Shown: positions 11,877 through 24,177, counted from the first letter of the stretch. The stretch is DNA of 64,000 nucleotides from Torymus aiolomorphi (GCA_036365515.1 CM070873.1:21131257-21195256), one strand, 5' to 3'. Made by a program: numbers and translations. The notes: a model not told the origin generated them from the sequence alone.

Positions 11877-12240
11877 CGCAAGTGCACTTTTTATGCCGTT
11901 TGGTACATTACGTATCTTGCTCCAGAACAGACAAGAATATTTCTTGAATTATTTTTCCCACGAAGCGTCTATGCCTATAATAATTAAATAAAATAAATAA
12001 ATAAATAAATAAATAAATAAAATAATTACGTTTTCGGAAAATCAATAGTCTTGGAGAAAAAGTATAATGAGCTGACCAATTCAATCGCCACAAACACGAA
12101 AAATGTTCAATTGAAATCTTCGAGCCTACGGTGGTTCGACCCCACCCGCAAGTTGAGTGGGGACGAACCACCGTAGACCCGCCGCACACTAACATTTACT
12201 ACGTTTACTTTCGACTGCTCTTTCTTGGTTACTAACCAGA
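11299..12240. repeat. Tandem ~400-bp repeat, 2.3 copies, with (GA)n and (AAAT)n runs
   Basis: Units share AGACCCGTTGCACA-like starts, TTGGTTACTAACCAGAT, CCAGAACAGACAA, CCCACGAAGCGTC and ACACGAAAAATGTTCAATTG. The first begins near 11335, the second near 11715 and the third, partial, near 12175. The length differences come mainly from GA (11816-11874) and AAAT (about 11986-12021) microsatellites within units. No frame is conserved. Confidence 0.85.
12126..12176. other. Hairpin starting CTACGG in the second array
   Basis: CTACGGTGGTTCG and CCCCAC pair with GTGGGG and CGAACCACCGTAG, giving 13 + 6 bp interrupted by a single A-A mismatch. The loop is 11 bases. The outer CTACGG is the same as in the hairpins of the preceding, unrelated array. 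Confidence 0.85.
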
Positions 12241-13524
12241 TTATCAAGAGCACTTGCGTACACTGTAGGTGGCAACCGACAGGTGCCTGACGGTTAACAT
12301 GTGGTCATATGATAACATAGCAGCCAGCGGCGAGTCGCAGAATTCGTCCGAGCGCCCCGAGCGCCGCCGAGGCTCCCTTAGGCCGTCGATCTTGCAGTTG
12401 CGTCGCCGCACTGCGCAGGCGAGATTTGGCAACACTGCGGTTTTACGTAGTAAAGAGCGACAACAACACGAGCGGACGCGTCGACGCCGGCACGCCGCGC
12501 CTGCGCGAGAACAGTAATGGGCGCTGAAGACACATACACACAACGCGGACGCTATAGTTGTAGAAAGTACATCACCGAGGCCGGGAATGCTACGGCGATG
12601 ATGCAATTGACTGAAGTTTACTCTCCCGCGACTGATTCGTGTAAGTACTTTACTTCGAACTAAGACTTTATTCCGTTGTATTTGTAGTATAGCCGAACCT
12701 AACCTCTAAATTTTCATCTGCCCTCTTCCCTAGCAGTTCAATACTGCTCTCCTCATTCCTAATACTTGACGTATTATTAATACATTTTGTTTTGCCTAAA
12801 GTGAAGAGCTGCTGTAGATGACCACGCGCTTCAACGTAATTCTACTTCTCTCGAGGGAAGCCGGTGCAGCTATCTTTCCCCAAGGACATTACCGAGTCGA
12901 ACAGGACGGAGAAACGACGGCGATGATGCAGTTGAATTAGGTCCATGCTCCCGCGACTGAATTGGGTAAGTACTTCACTTCTGACTGGGACTTTATTTTG
13001 TACTATTTGTTGTATAGCCGAACCTAACCTCCAAATTTTCACCTGCCTTGTTCCCTAACCCCAGCAGTTCTATACTGCTCTCCTCAATCCTTATGCTTGA
13101 CAAATTATTAATATACTTTGTTCTGCTTAAAGCGAAGAACTGCTGTAGATGACGACGCACTTCAACGTAATTCTACTTCTCTCCTCTCGAGAGAAGCCGG
13201 TGCAGCTATCTCTTCCCAAGGACATTACCGAGGCGAACAGGACGGAGGAGCGACGGCGATGATGCAGTTGAATAGGTCCATGCTCCCGCGACTGAATTGG
13301 GTAAGTACTTCACTTCTGACTGGGACTTTATTTTGTACTATTTTTTGTATAGCCGAACCTAACCTCCAAATTTTCACCTGCCTTGTTCCCTAACCCCAGC
13401 ATTTCTATACTGCTCTCCTCATTCCTTATGCTTGACAAATTATTAATATACTTTGTTCTGCTTAAAGCGAAGAGCTGCTGTAGATGACGACGCACTTCAA
13501 CGTAATTCTACTTCTCTCCTCTCC

Positions 13525-13526
<2 letters not shown>
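12241..13526 (+). repeat. Exon-like tandem cassettes, subfamily 1 (3.3 copies of ~330 bp)
   Basis: Units start GTGAAGAGCTGCTGTAGATGAC, carry ACGGCGATGATGCA and CTCCCGCGACTGA, and end at a splice-donor-like GTAAGTACTT at 12641, 12966 and 13301. Between donor and next unit lie AGCCGAACCTAACCT and pyrimidine-rich sequence, but the acceptor AG is eroded here (CCTAAA). The first unit begins in a GC-rich, CpG-rich block (12320-12560) that could be a promoter. Stops occur in all frames of the unit core, so it is not coding. A tandemly duplicated noncoding transcript is the best reading, but transcription is not shown. Confidence 0.5.

Positions 13527-13599
<73 letters not shown>
13527..13599. repeat. 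(TA)n microsatellite truncating a cassette
   Basis: A run of about 36 TA units interrupts the fourth subfamily-1 cassette some 60 bp after its start. Confidence 0.95.
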
Positions 13600-13602
<3 letters not shown>

Positions 13603-14117
13603 CGCGCTCGAACGTACAACACACGACAAGAGCTATAGATAACTCGGAAATCGTTGAATTCACGCGATGCTATGCACTTAGGGTCGTGTATCCCCGCGCG
13701 GGCACACGCAAAGGCCTCTTCCCGAGGATAAACTGCGAGAAAGAGAGAAAGAAAGAACATACAGGCTCTTTTGGTTGCTACACAAGGAGACCTACTATAG
13801 TGTTCATGATGGTGACTCCTGCTGGCTCTCTGCATGAGTCATCCATGTCACTGCTTGCTTACTTGCCATCCATGGAAACTTTCGATGAAACTCGATTTAA
13901 TGGCCTTTATGCAACTTTGCTCCATCTGCTTTATGAATAAAAACATGCCGATTTACTTGAGCTAATTCGATGCTGAAAAATGCTTGATATTCCTATGATG
14001 ATTTTGATGCTGTTCTTGTTTATTAATATTTTGTTTTTCTACAGGAGCTACAGCAAGGCTTCTTTGTGCTCCGCCTGTACCAATTTAATCATGTTTTAAA
14101 TTTACTTTCTTGCCTAG
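13600..14117. other. Unassigned sequence between cassette subfamilies
   Basis: Moderately GC-balanced sequence with a short open stretch (13686-13940) that lacks any motif I recognise and is probably chance. The last 80 bases are the intron-like pyrimidine lead into the first subfamily-2 cassette. Confidence 0.4.
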
Positions 14118-15382
14118 GGTGAAGAACTGCTGTAGATGACATCAACATCTTGAGCTGCTGCTGTTACCGGTTTTCTTTTTATTTGGACCAAATGATGGAG
14201 TGATTTATGTGGACATCGGCAACCCCTGAACTTTTTGGAAAAATTTTGTGGTGAGTAGTTTGCTGTAAGAAGGTTAACTTTTTTACTATACAAGTAACAC
14301 CTATCCTGCAACTCTTCCCTTCCCTTTGACAGAAGCATGGCTTCTCTGTGCTCCTCCCGTACCAATTGAATCATGTCCTAAATTTACTTTCTTGCCTAGG
14401 GTGAAGAGCTGCCGTAGATGACATCAACATCTTGAGCTGCTGCTGTTACCGGTTTTCTTTTATTTGGACCAAATAATGGAGTGTTTTATGTGGACATCGG
14501 CAACCCCTGAACTTTTTGGAAAAATTTTGTGGTGAGTAGTTTGCTGTAAGAAGGTTAACTTTTTTTTTTACTATACAAGTAACACCTATCCTGTAACTCT
14601 TCCCTTCCCTTTGACAGAAGCATGGCTTCTCTGTGCTCCTCCCGTACCAATTGAATCATTTTTTAAATTTACTTTCTTGCTTATGGTGAAGAGCTGCCGT
14701 AGATGACATCAACATCTTGAGCTGCTGCTGTTACCGGTTTTCTTTTTATTTGGACCAAATAATGGAGTGTTTTATGTGGACATCAGCAACCCCTGAACTT
14801 TTTGGAAAAATTCTGCGGTGAGTAGTTTGCTGTAAGAAGGTTAACTTTTTTTTTTACTATACAAGTAACACCTATCCTGCAACTCTTCCCTTCCCTTTGA
14901 CAGAGGCATGGCTTCTCCGTGCTCCGCCCTTACCAATTTAATCATGTTTTAATTTTACTTTATTGCCTAGGGGGAAGAGCTCCTGTAGACGACAACAACG
15001 TCTTGAGCCTGATACCGTTTTATTTACTAGGACCAGATGGTGGAGGCATGCATTTTATGTGGACACCGGCAACCTTTGGAACCTTTTGGAAAAATTTTCC
15101 GGTGAGTAGTTTGCTGTAAGAAAGTTTACAGCTTTACTACAGCTGAAACCTATCCTAAAACTCTCTTCTTTCCCTTGGCAGAAGCGTGGCTTCTCTGTGC
15201 TCCTTCTGCTGCCAACTTGTTCCTGTTTTAATTATGTTTTATTGCCTAGAGCGAAGAGCTCGTGTAGACGACATCGCGACGTCTTGAGTTGCTGTTGTCG
15301 CAGTTTTGCTATATCATCAGCCATGTTCACTTGTTGCTGTATGGTAAGGAGTTACGATTATGTGAGGAGTAAGGCGCATTCG
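14118..15382 (+). repeat. Exon-like tandem cassettes, subfamily 2 (5 copies, ~283-bp period)
   Basis: Exon-like blocks of 131-133 bp start at 14118, 14400, about 14685, 14971 and 15250. Four are preceded by a polypyrimidine tract and TTGCCTAG, while the third has TTGCTTAT and has lost the AG. All end at GTGAGTAG or GTAAGTAG donors (14251, 14532, 14818, 15102, 15383). Each block carries the GAAGAGCT and GTAGA words, so stops appear in every frame. Spacers keep TTTGCTGTAAGAA and CCCTTTGACAGAAGC, a possible second acceptor. Shared opening words tie this to subfamily 1 upstream. A spliced noncoding RNA with duplicated exons is inferred. Confidence 0.55.
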
Positions 15383-15769
15383 AGTAAGTAGTTAATCTGT
15401 CGCGGTTGTCAAACTTGTTTTGCCTGAATTTTGAAATTAACTCAGACTAGTAAATTGGCTAACCTGCATCTCTTATTTCCTTTGAAGAAGTTGTAGTTTC
15501 TATAGCATTTTTAGCTCGATTGTTGAAATATTTTTTCTTTTGGTGTTGTTTTTCCATTGGTTATTCCATTCATTGTGTATAGTGTTGTTCACTAATTGTC
15601 GGAAGTTTTTGGTGATCTTATGTTTACTATCGAAATGTGTTAGGTAATAGGTTGCATGCCAATTTTCCTTTTCCGGTTAATTCGGTGAGACTTCTTGTAT
15701 CAAGGTGGAAGTCGCAGATTGAGAATTTACCCTTGGCTTCTATTAATATAACTTATATAATTAAACTTT
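15383..15769. other. Gene-free spacer
   Basis: Sequence after the last donor-like site. No acceptor-led block, frame or repeat stands out. Confidence 0.4.
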
Positions 15770-16960
15770 GAGGGAGGGTCGGGTGGTCTCAGTTGGAAAT
15801 GTAAATGCGTCTTTTCGACTTTTGAGTTGAAAAGAGGCTTTTCCCTTCTCGGCAAATATTTTAAACTTTAGACACACTATAGTATACATGCTGAGGGATT
15901 GTATATCAAGTTTGAGATCTAAATAATCAGCGAGTAGATCTGAAATTAGATGTACAATTTCTCAGCATGCATTGCATTGTGTGTCAACATTCTGTTAAAC
16001 TCTAAGCGAGGGTCAGGAGGTCTTAGTTGGAAATGCACATGCGTCTTTTCGACTTTTGAGTCCAAAAGATGCGTTTTCATTCGCTACAAATATTTCAAAT
16101 TATACACACACTATATTATACATGCTGAGGGATTGTATATCAAGTTTAAGATCTAAATAATCACCAAGTGTGCAGTTATTGCCTTTTCTGTGTGTTTTTC
16201 AGGAAATTTTCAAGAAAAATGTTGTTTCCCCAACACTGGCTGATGGAAAAAGTCTGAAATTAAATATACAATCTCTCAGCATGTATTCCATTGTGTGAGG
16301 AAAATTTGGTAAACTCTAAGTGAGAGTCAGGTGGTCTTAGTTGAAAATGTACATTTGTCTTTTCGACTTGAGTCCAAAAGAGGAGTTTTCATTCTCTCAA
16401 AATATTTTAAACTTTACACACACCATGCAATACATGCTGAGGGACTGTTTATCGAGTTTCAGATCTAAATAATCAGAAAGGGTGGAGATATTGCAATTTT
16501 TTGTGCCCTTTTCAAGAAATTTTCAAGAAAAAAGTTATGTCCTCCATACTGGCTGATTGAGTAGATCTGAAATTAGATGTACAATTTCTCAGCATGCATT
16601 GCATTGTGTGTGAACATTCTGTTAAACTCTAAGCGGGGGTCAGGAGGTCTTAGTTGGAAATGCACATGCGTCTTTTCGACTTTTGAGTCCAAAAGAGGCG
16701 TTTCCACCCGCTAAAAATATTTCAAATTATACACACACTATGTTATACATGCTGAGGGATTGTATATCAAGTTTAAGATCTAAATAATCACCAAGTGTGC
16801 AGTTATTGCCTTTTTTGTGGGTTTTACAGGAAATTTTCAAGAAAAATGTTATTCCCCCAACACTGGCTGATAGAAAAAGTATGAAATTAAATATACAATT
16901 CCTCAGCATGTATTACATTGTGTAAGGAAATTTTGGTAAACTTTGAGGGAGGGTCAGGTG
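15770..16960. repeat. Tandem repeat, 4 diverged units of ~233-315 bp
   Basis: CATGCTGAGGGATTGTATAT recurs at about 15888, 16121, 16433 and 16748 (third copy with small changes). Units also share GGTCTTAGTTGGAAATG, TCTTTTCGACTTTTGAGT and TACAATTTCTCAGCATG. The last word is inverted relative to TACATGCTGAGG, so each unit contains a small internal inverted repeat. The length difference reflects an extra block (TTTTCAAGAAAAATGTT) in the longer units. Confidence 0.85.
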
Positions 16961-19900
16961 GTCTCAGTTGCAGTGCTATTCCGCGCGGACAGTGTGTCGA
17001 TAGCGTAGATCCCTGTATATTTTTATTACCATAACCTAACTATAAATTACCATCTGAGCTACGCCAGACTCAGCAATTTACTCCGACGTCCTCTTAAATC
17101 GTTAGTCGGCAGAAACTTTCTGCACAAAATGGCTTGACTTGCTATTTACAAAAAATGTCACGCACACAGATTTCGTTGAATTCCGGCAAAAGAATATTGT
17201 TAAAGCGTCTAGAAATTGTTAATTATGATAAAATTTATTGTTTACGTCCATCTTGATTTGGGAATGGGTTGTTAGCCAAAAGAGCGGCTATAAAAAACAC
17301 TTCACAGACTCTTTACAAAAAATGTCGCGCGCGCGGACTTCCGCCGAATATTAAGAAATTAAATGTTTTCAACTATTATAAATTGGTATTTACAATTTAG
17401 TTACAGGCGATATCGCTTACTATGTTCTATTTAATGATAAAATCGTCCATCGGCAGAAACTTTCTGCAAAAACCCTTCACAGGCTCTACAAAAAATGTCG
17501 CGTGCTCGTATTTCCGCCAAATATTGCGAAATTATATGGTTTCAACTATTATAAATTCGTAATTATTACTTAGTTAATTGCAAATTTGGTTATTAGTTTA
17601 TATTATATCTTTATGTCGTCCATGGGCAGAAGCTTTCTACAGAAAAAGGCTTCACATACTCTTTACAAAATATGTCGCGCAAACGGATTTCGTTCAAATT
17701 ATGATAAAATTCATTGATTACGCCCATCTTGATCTGGAAATGGGTTGGGAGCACAAAGTGCCGCCATCAAAAATGCTTCGCAGGCTCTTTACAAAAAATG
17801 TCGCGCGCTGGTATTTCCGCCAAATATTGCGAAATTACATGTTTCAACTATTATAAATTTGTAATAATTAGTTAGTCAAATGCATATTTTGTTATTAGTT
17901 TATATTATATCTTTATCTCGTCCATGGGCAGAAGCTTTCTACAGAAAACGGCTTCACATGCTCTTTACAAAATATGTCGCGTACACGTACTTCGTTGAAA
18001 TCCGGTAAAATAATATTGTTAAAACGTCTAGAAATTGTTAATTATGAGGCAATTCATTCATTACGTCCACCTTGATTTGGAAATAGGTTGTTAGTCAAAA
18101 GTGCCGCTGTCCAAAACCCTGCACAGGCTCTTTCCAAATATATCGCGCGCACGCATTTTAACCAAGTATTGCGAAATTTCATTGTTTCAACTATCACAAA
18201 TTGGTAATTATTAGTTAAATTCAAATGAAGTTATTTGTTTGTATATAATCTTTAAATCATTCATCGGCAGAAACTTTCTGTACAAAATGGCTTCACATGC
18301 TCTTTACAAAAAATGTCGCGCAAACAGATTTCGTTGGAATCCGGCAAAAGAAGATTGTTAAAGCGTCTAGAAATTGTTAATTATGATAAAATTTATTGAT
18401 TACGTTCATCTTGATTTGGGAATGGGTTAGCCAAAAGTGCGGCTATAAAAAACCCTTTACAGACTCTTTACAAAAAATGTCGCGCGCGCGGACTTCCGCC
18501 GAATATTAAGAAATTAAATGTTTTCAACTATTATAAATTGGTATTTACAATTTAGTTACATGCGAATTCGCTTACTAGGTTATATTTAATGTTAAAATCG
18601 TCTATCGGCAAAAACTTTCTGCACAAAACCCCTTCACAGGCTCTTTACAAAAAATGGCGTTGCTCGTATTTTCGCCAAATATTGCTCAATTACATGGTTT
18701 CAACTATTATAAATTGGTAATTATTAGTTAAGCTCAAATTAAGTTATTCGTTTGTATATAATCTTTAAATCGTTCATCGGCAGAAACTTTTCACACAAAA
18801 AGGCTTCACATGCTCTTTACAAAAAATGTCGCGCACACGGATTTCGTGGAAATCCGGCAAAAAAATATTGTTAAAGCGTCTAGAAATTGTTAATTATGAT
18901 AAAATTTATGGATTACGTCCACCTTGATTTGGGAATGGGTTGTTAGCGAAAAGAGCGGCTATAAAAAATACTTCACAGACCCTTTTAAAAAAATGTCGTG
19001 CGCGCGGATTTCCGCCGAATATTAAGAAATTAAATGTTTTCAACTATTATAAATTGGTATTTACAATTTAGTTACATGCGAATTCGCTTACTAGGTTATA
19101 TTTAATGATAAAATAGTCCATCGGCAGAAACTTTCTGCACAAAAACCCTTCACAGGCTCTTTACAAAAAATGTCGCGCGCTCGTATTTCCGCCAAATATT
19201 GCGAAACTACATGGTTTCAACTATTATAAATTTGTAATAATTAGTGAGTCAAATGCATATTTGGTTATTAGTTTATATTATATCTTTATATCGTCCATGG
19301 GCAGAAACTTTCTACACCAAAAGTCTTCACATGCTCTTTACAAAATATGTCGCGCACACGGATTTCGTTGAAATTATGATAAAATTCATTGATTACGCCC
19401 ATCTTGATCTGGAAATGGGTTGGGAGCACAAAGTGCCGCCATCAAAAACGCTTCGCAGACTCTTTACATAAAATGTCGCGCGCTGGTATTCCCGCCAAAT
19501 ATAGCGAAATTACATGGTTTGAACTATTATAAATTTGTAATAATTAGTTAGTCAATTGCAAATTTTGTTATTAGTTTATATTATATCTTTATCTCGTCCA
19601 TGGGCAGAAACTTTCTACACAAAAAGGCTTCACATGCTCTTTACAAAAAATGTCGCGCACACGGATTTCGTGGAAATGCGTCAGAAGAATATTCTTTAAA
19701 CGTCTAGAAATTGTCTATTATGATAAAATTCATTAATTACGTCCATCTTGATTTGGGAATAGGTTGTTAGCCAAAAGTACGGCTATCAAAAACCCTTCAC
19801 AGATTCTTTAAAAAAAATGGCGCGCGCTCGGACTTCCGCGGAAATTAAGAAATTAAATGGTTTCTACTATTATAAATTGGTAATTACAATTTAGTTACAT

Positions 19901-20030
19901 GTGAATTCGCTCACTAGGTTATATTTAATGTTAAAATCGTCCATCGGCAGAAACTTTCTGCACAAAAAGTCTTCACAGGCTCCTTACAAAATATGTCCTG
20001 TATACGGATTTCGAAGAAATTCATGAATTT
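16961..20030 (-). repeat. Satellite array, ~172-bp monomer, about 18 units with ~1,675-bp higher-order period (orientation B)
   Basis: The box CTTTACAAAAAATGTCGCGC recurs near 17143, 17312, 17487, 17664, 17790, 17963, 18132, 18302, 18467, 18640, 18815, 18985, 19160, 19340, 19465, 19640, 19807 and 19983. Monomers come in types, for example one with GATTTGGGAATGGGTTGTTAG and one with CTTCCGCCGAATATTAAG. A short 125-bp spacing occurs twice, at 17664-17790 and 19340-19465, and the whole pattern repeats after about 1,675 bp. The same box in the other orientation marks the 6.4-8 kb array. Two nearly identical short frames (17578-17856 and 19244-19471) are satellite by-products. Confidence 0.9.
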
Positions 20031-20589
20031 TTTTACTTTCTTATATTTAGATTACTTTTAATATAGTTTCAGATTAAGTTTGTTAAGTACGGCTTTATGA
20101 TCCGAGTATTGCGTGGTAATTTTCCCATTATTGTGCGAAAAGTTTTATTTCATATACACATTGGCATTCGCAAAATGTCACATTCCCGCAAGCTGATCGA
20201 GCGTGTCAAAAAGTAGCTGAGCGTGCGGGAATGTTTTCACGCTCGCACACTTGGGTACTTTCTGCCTACTATTATTGAAATATTAATGAAATCAACAAAG
20301 TAATAATAAAATATTATTAATGCATACTTTTTCATGTTATTCATGTACATATGCAATAAAATGTAGTAGTTATAGCTTTGCTTGATTTTATTTAATACTG
20401 CTGATTATTTATTTTTCAAATTACAATTTAAATAAGTTTTAATAACCTTGTACGATAAGGTAAAATAATGCATGATGTATATAGCTGTGGTGAATATTTA
20501 GGCTTATATGTGTATTATTTTGGTATACGTAATTAGGTAGTTAGAACTTGTGTTGTCCTTAATATCATTTAGTACTTGAAAGTACTAGG
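20031..20589. other. Gene-free spacer with one GC-rich hairpin
   Basis: At 20180-20190 ACATTCCCGCA pairs with TGCGGGAATGT at 20224-20234. The loop holds AGCTGATCGAGCGTG and AGCTGAGCGTG as near-direct repeats. The rest is AT-rich without frames. Confidence 0.55.
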
Positions 20590-20750
20590 AAAACATTGAA
20601 AAAAAATTTAAAAAAAAAAAGAAAAAAAAACGAAAAAGAAAACGAAAATTTAAAAGGAAAAGATAATGAAATGAATAAAGAAACGAAAAAGAAAAGAAAA
20701 TTAAAAAGAGGAGAGAAAATAAAATCGGAAAAAGAAACAAATAATGACAT
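20590..20750. repeat. Purine-rich (A/G) low-complexity tract
   Basis: About 160 bases on the plus strand are almost free of C and T, mixing A runs with GAAAAAG-type words. The Phe/Ser-rich frame on the minus strand is an artefact of this composition. Confidence 0.8.
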
Positions 20751-20929
20751 TATACTCGAGTGTTGATTATTGAAAATCACCTCAGAGCTAAATATAAACA
20801 TCAATTTAACAAGAAAATAACATTGTAAATGCATCTAGATATTTCGATCCATATCATTGTTTTATGAACAAGTATAGTACATGACTACAACTTGCAATCT
20901 GAGTATCCTTTGACAAATTTGCATCTTCT

Positions 20930-21600
20930 ATTTTTGTAATGAATGATATTACTAATAATAATAATTAGTAACATTTATCGTTCTATAATCAAATATTATT
21001 TTTATCATATTGCATGTTATCGTAAAATACTGCAGTAATCGATAATTTATTTATAAATTTGCAATCATAGATTGTTTTCATAATGTTACATGGTATTTAT
21101 ATAAGTATTTTTGATTTATCGATCTATAATGAAATACTATGTTTACGATATTGCATGTTATCGTAAAATACTGACAAAATTGATAATTTCTTTATAAATT
21201 TGCAATCATAGATCGTTTTCATAATGTAGCATGGTATCTATATAAGTATTTTTTATTTATTGTTCTATAATCAAATATTATTTTCATGTTCTGGCATGTT
21301 ACCGTAAAATACTGCAGTAATTGATAATTTCTTTATAAATTTGCAATCATAGATCGTTTTTATAATTTTGCATGGTATTTATATATGTATTTTTTATTTA
21401 TCGATCTGCAATCAAATACTATGTTTGTGGTATTGCATGTTATCGTAAAATACTGCAGAAATTGATAATTTCTTTATCAATTTACAACCTCCGATCATTT
21501 TCATAATTTTGCATGGTAATTTATAAGAGTATTTTTCATTTATCGATCCACAATCAAATGAAATTGTTACAGCCCTTAATAATTTCTTTATCATTTATCA
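20930..21600. repeat. Tandem ~141-bp repeat, 4-5 diverged units
   Basis: AAATTTGCAATCATAGAT recurs at about 21056, 21196 and 21337 and in altered form near 21478. Between copies lie CATGGTATTTATATAAGTA, TCGATCTATAAT and GCATGTTATCGTAAAATACT. No coding potential. Confidence 0.85.
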
Positions 21601-22142
21601 TAAAAATAAAGTATAACGTCTTATTCTCGCAAAATTTACTTATAAGAATTGTTGTTTGAAAAAAATGTATAAACTTGATATGAATATTTTCATAATTTTT
21701 TATGAAAAAAATTGTTGCTTATATTATGCACTCAGAGAACAACATCTTCTGTTTAAATTCGAAACTACAATATTGTAACTGTTACATATTATATTTTAAT
21801 AAGGAAGAGTTTAAACGGAAAATCTCAGATTGTAACTATTACAATGTCTATATTTACAGCAATACATTGAAATTGTTTAAAAGAACTCGGTGACTTAACT
21901 ATTACAATGCTTATATACCGAAATATTGAAATATACGCATGTTAATAGTTACGAATGTTACGAGGCCATATTATTAAAAAAATGCTCTCAGTGCACGCCA
22001 TCTGTGAGTGTTCTTGGAACTAAAAGTTCTACGCATAGATTAAGTATAGTTTCAGCGCCATCTACTGTTTAATATACAGTAGTTGGCACCCACCTACATT
22101 ATCGACTGAACCCAACACAATTTTTGTTGAGTATCACATGAC
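21601..22142. other. Gene-free AT-rich stretch
   Basis: Only a short chance frame is present. The last 30 bases (GAGTATCACATGACCTTAAG) resemble the flank of the hammerhead repeat at 5.25 kb in inverse orientation. Confidence 0.4.
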
Positions 22143-22912
22143 CTTAAGGATGTACTGGCTATAAGATCGCCAAATGTTTGTGAATTCGATAAACTGTAAT
22201 AATTAATTGTATGAGATAATTGACCAAATTTAAGTTCTTGTGGGTGATTCAGGAGTATAATACGAATATAATAAGCATTCAAAATTGAAAATAGAATAAA
22301 GATTGACAAAGTTCTGCTATTTTTTAGTTACAAAAACCGATTTATTAAGTAAATTTTTAATACTGAAAACGACAAAGTACCAAACTTTTAATTTTCATTC
22401 GATTTTTAATTTCTAAAGCTTATAATATTCCTATAGTGATCTGTAATCGATCGCGAGTATTGAAAATCGACTATTTATCCAATATAATTTGTGATTGCAG
22501 TTTATTCCTCGTACAGTCCCGGCCAAAAGTTAAGTGACTAATATTAAAACAACAATAACAAATTATGTAGGATAAATAGACAATTTTCAATGCTCGCGAT
22601 CGATTACAAATCATGACAGGAATATTGTAAGCTTTAGAAATTAAAAATCGAATGAAAATTATAAGTTTGGCACTTTGTCGTTTTCAGTATTAAAAATTTA
22701 CTTAATGATTCGGTTTTTGTAACTATAAAAAATAGCAGAACTTTGTCAATCTTTATTCTATTTTCAATTTTGAATGCTTATTATATTCGTATTATACTCC
22801 TGAATCACCCACAAGAACTTAAATTTGGTCAATTATCGCATACAATTAATTATTGCAGTTTATCGAATTCACAAACTTTTGGCAGGAACCTTATAGCCAG
22901 TAGATCCTTAAG
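22143..22912. mobile_element. Foldback element with ~350-bp arms
   Basis: Bases 22143-22497 recur inverted at 22557-22912 with scattered mismatches. The arms share GGGTGATTCAGGAGTATAAT and TCAAAATTGAAAATAGAATA. The loop of about 60 bp contains CAGTCCCGGCCAAAAGTTAA, which resembles Tc1/mariner terminal sequence, so a mariner-derived MITE pair is possible. No transposase is present. Confidence 0.75.
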
Positions 22913-23297
22913 AACATTTTAAAACTCTTTAAATACTTTAGAGTTAATTGTTTGTTGAATATGTCGTTAAAATTGAATTTCTTTCCTAGTTTTAATGTGT
23001 CAATGACATATGTCGGGAGTTGAATGCCCGACACATTCACGCACCATTTTTCGTATTTATTCTCTGCTATATAAGGTTCAACAAACTGTATGTTTTGGTT
23101 TTGGTGGTTGACCCTACTTGTATTTTTTCTTTCTAAGTGTATGTATCTATCTTTTTCAACTCGTTTATTGTATTTTTAAAAATAAATAGTATTCAATTTT
23201 TTTTCTCTAAATTCACTCATAGTGGACTTATAATAAATTTAAGTCTAGTAGTATAATAGTTCAAAAACAATGAAATAATACTTTTTCCTACGATATT
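22913..23297. other. Gene-free spacer
   Basis: AT-rich, without repeats or frames that I can support. It leads into the 3' side of a truncated Penelope fragment on the minus strand. Confidence 0.35.
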
Positions 23298-23753
23298 CTA
23301 TAATGTAGTACTTATTTTTTCAATATCTTTTTTCATATGAAATATGCGCGTGTGTAAGTCTATGATTTTAATATTAAGTAATTGAAACATAATTTTGTCA
23401 GCAAACATATTTTGTTTAAGTTTACAGTTCATAGAGAACATGTGGTTCTTTCTTACGTTTTTTGTAATATGATCTAAGTGGTTTGGAACGGCGCGGTAAA
23501 ATCTACATTTTATTAAAAATTTAATCCATTCTCTATAACATTTTTCATTGTATAAAATCTTTGCTAATTTATAAAATAATTTTTTTGCATCAAAACCGAA
23601 ACATCTAAATATCAAATATAGAACAAAATTTAAGTTTATGTCTATTCTACTTTTTAAGTAATGCGATAATAGTTCTTTATATGTTTTGTGCTGGTTTAAC
23701 ATACATATAAACGTGTTTTGTCGAATTTCTGGAATCCATAAAGTTTCCATGGT
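23298..23753 (-). pseudogene. Penelope-like element N-terminal fragment
   Basis: A 150-residue frame rich in Lys/Asn/Tyr contains FLIKCRFYRAVPNHL followed by a helical Lys/Asn-rich stretch. This resembles the poorly conserved N-terminal region ahead of the RT in Penelope-like proteins. RT and GIY-YIG parts are missing, so this would be a truncated copy. A hammerhead-like tail in the opposite orientation lies about 425 bp beyond its start, matching the inverted arrangement of the other Penelope loci here. Identification rests on weak motif resemblance. Confidence 0.45.
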
Positions 23754-24177
23754 GCAATTGAAAATGGCCTAAGTTATTAGGAGCACACATTCGTTGGAGG
23801 TGTAACTGCGCCGTCTATAGGCTGGCATATACCGCTAACGTAAACATCAATGCTTCACCTCTAACTATACGTGTTCCCCTAATACCTCTCCGTCTTTTCA
23901 CGAGGTTTGCCATTGGTGTCTCTCCCACCCGTACATCATTTTTGATCTCCTAATAGTTTGTATCTGTGTTATTATAGTTAGACGTACACACACATAATCG
24001 ATAGTATAAAAGACGAAATTTTATAACAAGCTGGTTATTGACGAGCGGAGTGTTTCCCGTGTAACCAACATGACCAATTTCTCATTGCAAGTTTATTTAT
24101 AGTCGTATTTTTAATGTGATTATTCTAATTTGTGCGTTTAATATACATGTAAAATTTATTGTAAGTTTATTAGAATC

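Noticed and set aside
12244..12606. 120-residue minus-strand frame
   Set aside because: Arises from CpG-rich sequence at the first exon-like cassette; not repeated as a frame in the other cassettes.
17578..17856. Similar short frames in the satellite array (also at 19,244)
   Set aside because: The similarity is that of the ~1,675-bp higher-order repeat; other monomers break the frame.
20565..20834. Phe/Ser-rich frame resembling a membrane protein
   Set aside because: It is the complement of a purine-rich low-complexity tract.
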